Below, piece after piece: positions 57,909 to 64,000 of a stretch of 64,000 bases of DNA. This stretch comes from Euptelea pleiosperma (Eukaryota; Streptophyta; Magnoliopsida; Ranunculales; Eupteleaceae): assembly GCA_035048495.1 (NCBI GenBank), contig CM068546.1:10980435-11044434 (forward strand), given 5' to 3'. The translations under genes were made by a program, and so were the position numbers. The notes beneath the pieces are model-generated. The model saw only the letters and a program-made list of their open reading frames with translations. It ran no database searches and was not told the origin of the DNA. Within the stretch, counting starts at the first letter, position 1, and each line of letters begins with the position of its first letter.

Positions 57909-58094
57909 CTAGAGTCACAAATGAGTTTTGATAAATTTGCAAATGCGTCCCAACTCTGAAGTCTCAACAATGTTACTAGATAGTTTGTGTGGGTCCTGCA
58001 AATCCATACTGCTGCTGATTTTACAATTATTTGACTTTTAAGTCCGATCATATATTGAAAACTTAGAATTATCTAACTGAGTCTGCTATTGAAT

Positions 58095-58393
58095 AATTAC
58101 CATTTCCTTTTCGAATATTTCCCTATTTACTTTACCTTTATCTGTTGGAAAAAAAAAAAAGGAAAATTCCCTGCGGCCATATACTGGAGAGTCTTGACCA
58201 ATTCGAAAGATCATTTGATGCAGTTGAAATAACTGAATTTTGGGTTTAAGCATTTGCTCCTAGTTGGAGGGCCCTTTGACACAAGGGTTTGACCTGATTC
58301 ATGAATTTGTACTCTGAAAGTTGAGAGTTTAGCTGATTTGCAGGTTGTCTCAATAAATCTTGTCGTCTGATTTGAAAGATTTATCCCATCTTT
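58095..58393. repeat. 300-bp direct duplication, copy 2
   Basis: Second copy, 186 bp after the first. No protein family recognised in either copy on either strand. Confidence 0.95.
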
Positions 58394-59412
58394 TTAAGTT
58401 ACTTCTTTTTTTTTGTGTTGTCAAACGTCCCCTAAATCATCCGTGTGTGGGCCCATGGCCACTAGTCATTATAGTAGTCACAAAAGCATTAGTCAACTTA
58501 TCCCAGCACTTTTATAACTATATTTGTAGTATTGTGCGCATAATATAGTCACATGAATATATGATTACAGGATCACATACCTCACTTGGTGCGGCCACTT
58601 AGACCCAGTTGGCTCAAGGTCCTAATATTGTAAAAGGGGGGTTGAGGAATTGCCACTTATTTGCTGTTTTGTATTTCACAGTTCAACTTCAACTCCTGTA
58701 AAATATGGAGTTCTTTCAACCCGGTTGAAGACTGACCCTTGCAAGGGCTAGGGCGCAAAAACCCTGCATCCGAATTGACACTAATGAAACTCCCCCACAA
58801 GCCCGCATTGTTTCACTGTCGACAAGCTTATAATCACAAGAGCCCACCTGCATATGGAAAACTTTGACCCTTTAAGTTTTCATTTTGCCTGCATTCTAGG
58901 ATTTTTCTCCTCTCACTGCTTTTCCGATCATGCTCAACCTTCTTCATTTTTCTGTGTTCAACTACTGGAAATTGTAGCAGTTTCCATTGAAATGGACACC
59001 TTGGTCTTAGAAAACCTTCAAAAACATGTTAGTAGAAATTTAAGGAAACTGGGAGCTTTTATCCCTGATTCCATAGCCTCTCTACTAATTTTTTTTTACC
59101 AAGTTCAGGTAACTGAACCAGCCTTTAAAATAGTTTTAAATCAGAACGCTCGTGAATACAACTCTCGATAATTTAACCGATGCTCACTGAATTCTTCTGT
59201 CAAGCGATTAGTCCATAGGAAAGAAGTTGTCACCAACCATTACCATCAAAGAACTGTAACCTGAGCTATTTGCGCACAATGCTTGATTTATGTCCGGTTA
59301 TTTGAGCTCTGAGGACAGCACTTCCAGGTTAGTAGACATCGGAAGATATTAACTTCTAGGATACAACTGTTTCACCTTTTGCGAAAATCTGGGGCAACTG
59401 TAATAGATGTTT
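58394..59412. other. Intergenic, no gene recognised
   Basis: A 105-codon plus-strand frame at 58854-59171 has no known motif or clear composition bias and is treated as chance. Confidence 0.4.
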
Positions 59413-59915
59413 GGGAAATTCAATTTGCACCCCAAAAATTCCATAAGCACCCCATTTGGGTGCTTTTTGTCCGAAAATGCCCTTGAACCAAAAAAAAAAA
59501 ACAGCACCCTCTACGTCCCTCCCTCTCCACAACTCTCTCACCCTCTGCCTCACCATCCTCCTCTTTCTCACCATCCTCTCTCCCTCTCCACCTCTATCTC
59601 TCTAACCCTGAAAAAAACCCAACATAGGACACCGTCGCCGTTGCCGCTACCACCACCTGGGGCTGGCTCTCTCTCGGAAGCCATGGTTGGGCTGGCCCTC
59701 TCTCTCGGAAGCCACGGTTGGGCTGGCCATGGGCTACACAGTCCCCACGGCACTAACTAGAGAGTGGTGGAGTGGTAGAGAGGTGGAGAGGGAGGGACGA
59801 AGAGGGGTGCTTGTGTTTTATTTTTTATTTTTTTTTGGGTCTAAAGGCATTTTCGGCTGAAAAGCACCCAAATGGGGTGCTTATGGAATTTGTGGAGTGC
59901 AAATAGAGATTTCCC
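59413..59915. mobile_element. Short non-autonomous MULE sharing ends with the 10-kb element
   Basis: 503 bp with inverted ends of about 75 bp: GGGAAATTCAATTTGCACCC on the left, and the complement of GGGAAATCTCTATTTGCACT on the right, both followed inward by ATTCCATAAGCACCCCATTT, GGGTGCTTTT and CCGAAAATGCC. Flanking 9-mers TAGATGTTT (59404-59412) and TTGATGTTT (59916-59924) match at 8 of 9. The ends match those of the MULE at 44488-54690, so it is probably a deletion derivative. Interior CT-rich, no protein. Confidence 0.88.
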
Positions 59916-60814
59916 TTGATGTTTTTATCATCCTTATATTTGCTGATACATTGACTCGACTCATTATTGGACTAGTGCAAGAGTTTTCGGTCCTGTTCAC
60001 CCTTACCATGATTACCTAGTTTGATTCAAGTTCAATGTACACAATTGTAGCGAAATCAAGACATATAAATCGCCTTCGAATCAGTTTGTTGTTCGACTTA
60101 GTGAAGATGGTTCCTGGTTCCAACTTCCGACGGTCTCCAATGTCCATCCAGTTAGATATGTGCATGCAAGACCGTTTATTTCTGTGGTGTGATTTTATAT
60201 CGGTAAACAACTGCAGGTTGTGATCTCGACAGGTCAGTAAGATGTGGAGATTACACCAAAAAACCTCCTGATTGGTGATCTCTAGCTTATGGATTTGAGC
60301 ATTTTTATAACCATGGGCTTGGCCTGTTCACGAAGCCCATGACAAAAAAAAGTGCTGGAATCAACGCAAGAAAATGCCCAAGAAATGATGATTTTCGGTG
60401 TGTAACTACTCCGAGGAATCCAACCATGGGCCTGTTCATAAAGCCTGCGATGAAAAAAAGCTCAAATTCGACGGATAGGAAACATCAATTGGGCTGCTAT
60501 TTGTTCTGTCCGTCCCCCAATGGTGGGCTAAACATTCGAGAAAATTGAACATGCCCCAATGCTATTGCCCTAGGTACACCTAAGTGCAGGGGCAATGATA
60601 TTTTGCCAGGTTAACCCTGGTGTACCTGGTGCAATATCATTGGCCGCATGATCTCTGCTAAATTTTCGCCGCTTCGAAAATTTTCTCCTAAACATTCATT
60701 GCTCAGTGGGTTCCAGTGTCAGGCATTTTTTTATGTTTGAAAGGTAGCAGCTGGCTTCTCCACTCGAGGAGCAAACTTTTTTTCTTTCCTGGACCTCTTC
60801 AATGTTCTATTGAC
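59916..60814. other. Intergenic, no gene recognised
   Basis: No repeats with clear borders. A repeated phrase, GGGC(T/C)TG(G)CCTGTTCA(C/T)(G/A)AAGCC, occurs at about 60315 and 60428. Confidence 0.4.
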
Positions 60815-61068
60815 CAAGGTTTTAAATGGTCCGTATTAATGTTACAGTCATGTCATTATGACGGCCGTTATAACAGTGTCAAATCGGCCCAATATGAGCA
60901 AAAAAAGGGTCAATATTATTATTTTCTTCAAAATAACCTTGATAATAATAAAATAACTTTTTTCCCTAAAATGAAGGCCATTATTTCTGTTATAACTAAG
61001 CCCTTTTTCGGTTTTGGGCGTTATTTTGAAAATAACGTAACGGGGTGGGTCAGTGCCATTATAATAGC
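60815..61068. mobile_element. CAAGGTTTAAAA-family MITE, truncated by the LINE
   Basis: Begins CAAGGTTTTAAATGGTCCG after CTATTGAC and contains GACGGCCGTTATAACAG and ATAATAGCCGTTTTA words, but has no right end. The break coincides with the A-rich 3' end of the LINE, so the LINE probably inserted into it and the other half lies beyond the window. Confidence 0.7.
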
Positions 61069-64000
61069 CGTTTTATTTATTTATGTGTGTGATAAGGTGG
61101 ACTGTACATATAAGAAAAAGAACGAGTACATCTAAAAGAAACGAAAGTTGAGAAGAACTCCACAAAAAGAAAAGCAAACAAAGACAAAAGAACAAGAAGG
61201 CTCCTAATTACCTTTAAGCATAATAGAATCCCATCTAAAAACCAAGTCCTCATATGACAGTCCTTTGCATTCCTCAAATAGCTTGGACCAAAAGTAGACG
61301 AGCGCTTTGATAGATAACATGATATCAAAACAAGAAGCTTCATTATTCTTGAAGACCCTTCTATTCCCTTCCTTTCAAATACCCTACCAGACTACAAATG
61401 GCAAAAGACTCCAAAGTCTATGGCCACGGGGAGGAAAGGAACAAAGCGTCCAACTGCTCAAAGTCTCTATAACGGATGCGGAAAGAACCCAACAAATTTC
61501 TAAGGAGTCAAAGAATAGACTCCAAATCTCCCGTGCTACCTTGCAATGCAGCAAAAGACGATCTACTGATTCCCCTGCTTCCTTGCACATCACTCAATAG
61601 TTCGTCATCACCTAGTTCCTTTTAATAAGGTTGTCCACAGTGAGAATCTTCCCCAAAGAAGCGCACCACACAAAGAACGTTACCTTGGAAAGAACCTTCA
61701 ACCCCTACATCTTGGCCATCAGGAACAAGTGCCTCTAGGATAAATTTGAAAGCGCGAAAGATGACCTCCAAAGCCTATCCAATAACACATAGAAAGAGCG
61801 TACAAAAAATCATCCGTCGGGTATGTCAATTCCCCAAATGGCATCCTCCTTGAATTTATCCACTACCATCCCATCCAACCTATGGAGTAGCACCGCCATG
61901 GCGTGGATTTTCCAATCATTCAAGTTACGTCTGAAGCCAAAATCCCAAAAGCCTGCATTTCCTTTCCCTACATACAAATTCTACACCATACAAATTTTTT
62001 TTTATTTGAATTGACATAAAGCTAAGGAAAATCCATCTAAAGAGCCTTGTCACCACACCAAACATCATACCAAAATTGAACCCTATCCCCAACTCCCACT
62101 TTTAAACGGGTTCCTGCAGAGAAGTAAGAGTTAAGCTTCAAGAACCCCCTCCACACTCCACATCCATACGGAGTCTTGACATCCCTACAGAACCAATCCA
62201 AAGGATCGCACCCGTGTCTGACCTCAATGACCTTTCTCCACAAACTATTCTCATCCACAGCAAAAATGCCAAAGCCATTTCCCCAAGAGAACATGATTCA
62301 TCAATCTTGAGTTCTTAATGCCTAGGCTACCCACCTTCTTGGGAGAACAGATAAGCATCCGGTCTACTAGAGAGTAATCCTTCCCATCTACCATGCCAAG
62401 GACAAATCTAGTCTGCATACGTTTGCAGACTTAAAAGTATGCAAACATTGTATCCACCATTGACTGCTCCTTGTAAAATGTGTTTTTATTTATAAAATAT
62501 ATATTTTTTTAAATATAGAAATAACACACTTTTCAAGGGACATCCAACAGTGCTGACAATGTTTGCATATTTTTAAGTCTACAAACGGTTGCAGACTAGA
62601 TTTGTCCCCCTTCCAAACCATAAGAAATAAAAAAATAATAATAATTTCTCCATTCCTCCTAACCACCCTAGACGGCATAGAGAAAATTGATAAATAGATT
62701 GGAGAGAGTACTCTTGATTAGAACAAGCCTCCCTCCTTTGGAAAGGCATTTCGCCTTACAAACAACAAATTTACTCACATCTATTGATGATGGGATCCCA
62801 CAAAGCTCTTGATCTGTAAGGAGCTCCAAGGGGAATACCAACGTAAGACTCTGGGAAGGATGCTACAGAACCCCTAGAAAAGAAGCGAGGGACAAGGTAT
62901 CTTCTACCACACTAACTGGAAATACATTGTTTTTCCTTAAATTCATCTTCACGCTTGAGACCGCCTCAAAACAAGTTGAGATTCCTCTCAATAGATGATA
63001 ATTCTCCCTGGCTACTCCCATAACACTAGCGTATTGTCGGCAAACTGTAACTGAGAGATCATGGGCCCTGAAAACTCAGGATGAAAGTCACCCAACACCT
63101 TTCCATCCACTGCCCTATCAATCAATCTGCCACGAACCTCAACCACAATAATGAACAAGAAGGGAGAGAGAGGGTCCCCCTACCTTAGACCTCTCGAACT
63201 CCTAAAGTAGCCAACAGGCGAGCCATTGACCAAAATCGAAAAAGAAACCGTGGAGATACACTTGTGTATCCACCTCCTCCAAATTTGACTGAACCCATTC
63301 TCTACAGCAAATAGTCTAGTAAATTCCAACAAATGTGATCATAAGCTTTTTCTAACTCAAATTTACATACGATACCTGGCCCATTCAACCTCCTCGCATC
63401 AATGCACTCGTTCGCCACTAGAAAGCCATCCATAATCTACCTTCCATACACAAAAGTGTTTTGAGATGCAAAGATCACCCCAAGAAGCACCTCTCTAAGT
63501 CTGGAAGCGAGGACTTTAGTCAAAATCTTATAGAAGCTCCCCCACTAGGCTAATTGGCCTGAAGTCAAAGATTTCCACTGCCCCTTGGCTCTTGGGAATG
63601 AGGACTAAGAAGGTACAATTTGACCAAAGATCAAGGAAACTGTCTTGTTGGAATTCCTCTACTGCCACCATGAAGTCTCCACCCACGGTCTCCCAACACT
63701 AACTAAAGAAAGCAAGGGAGAAACCATCATGTCCCAGGGCTTTATCGCCTTTTAAAGCCTTGATAGCTTAGAAAAACTCCTCCTCCAGAGGTCTCTCCAA
63801 ACACGAGGCTTGGGAAGGAGAAATATGATCAAACACCAAGCCATCCAACTCAGGATGACCATAAGATGACTTCGAGTATAGGAGTAGAAATCTACCACAC
63901 CATTTCTAATGGAATCCTTGTCCTCCAGACCAATCCCATTTATCTCAACCCTAGAGATGTGAATATTCCTTCTATGGGCCTTAGCAATGAGATGAAAGAA
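61069..64000 (-). mobile_element. L1-type LINE retrotransposon, ORF2 (decayed, 5' end outside)
   Basis: Minus strand, reading leftwards: DKALGPDGFSLAFF (about 63740), then FDFRPISLVG (63570-63540), GLR*GDPLSPFLFIIVVEVRGRLID (63190-63110), the catalytic box QFADNTLVLWE (about 63045), WRKVIEVRHG and FWYDVWCGD (62230-62040), and a zinc-binding RT tail CKEAGESVDRLLLHCKVAREIW (61590-61520). This is the plant L1 order. The catalytic FADD is FADN, a stop replaces the Gln before GDPLSP, and there are many other stops. The 3' end is an A-rich AATAAATAAA tail near 61070-61085. A 208-bp MITE sits inside. Confidence 0.92.
62400..62607. mobile_element. Palindromic MITE inside the LINE
   Basis: GGACAAATCTAGTCTGCA and GTTTGCAGACTTAAAAGTAT, then GCAAACATTGT on the left, are mirrored almost exactly on the right (TIR about 50 bp). 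A TA-rich core lies between. Target duplication unclear. It interrupts LINE coding sequence between the RT and the FWYDVW block. Confidence 0.85.

Overview
The window is nuclear DNA from a flowering plant. The evidence is split genes with T-rich GT-AG introns, plant-type protein families (a GASA/snakin peptide, a UBP1/UBP2-like deubiquitinase, a SERF/4F5 protein) and a dense, nested load of plant transposable elements. I cannot name the species. The gene-poor layout, and a gene whose last exon is not found within 15 kb, suggest a large TE-rich genome with long introns.

Layout. 1-2.4 kb: decayed Ty1/copia pol cut by a 690-bp hAT-type element. 2.4-8.6 kb: AT-rich DNA with old repeats. 8.6-14.5 kb: a complete but mutated copia element on the minus strand (LTRs, PBS, PPT, 5-bp target duplication). 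15.6-18.7 kb: first coding exon and 5'UTR intron of a ubiquitin-specific protease, minus strand. 19.4-23.5 kb: a cluster of MITEs and a non-autonomous Mutator element with 9-bp TSDs. 24.5-28.5 kb: an old copia remnant broken by a Gypsy-type LTR, an inverted partial copy of it and a CACTA end. 32.0-36.1 kb: a 1.6-kb segmental duplication whose second copy holds a complete TRIM. 37.5-39.2 kb: an intact four-exon GASA/snakin gene. 39.4-44.3 kb: more MITEs and a copia remnant carrying a hAT element. 44.5-54.7 kb: a Mutator-like element of about 10 kb with broken transposase and OTU-protease reading frames (+) and a plant-mobile-domain pseudogene (-). 55.05-55.73 kb: an intact SERF-like gene with an apparent U12-type AT-AC intron. 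57.6-58.4 kb: a 300-bp direct duplication. 59.4-59.9 kb: a small MULE sharing its ends with the 10-kb one. 61.1-64 kb: an L1-type LINE (minus), decayed and running off the window.

Three host genes look real: the USP (3' end not found), the GASA peptide and the SERF protein. They are unrelated in function. The rest is mostly mobile DNA at different ages. The clearest signals are insertions dated by nesting and target duplications: hAT in copia, TRIM in a duplicated segment, LINE into a MITE, MITE into the LINE. A second clear signal is a MITE family with CAAGGTTTAAAA-type ends, for which at least six copies have recognisable 8-bp target duplications.
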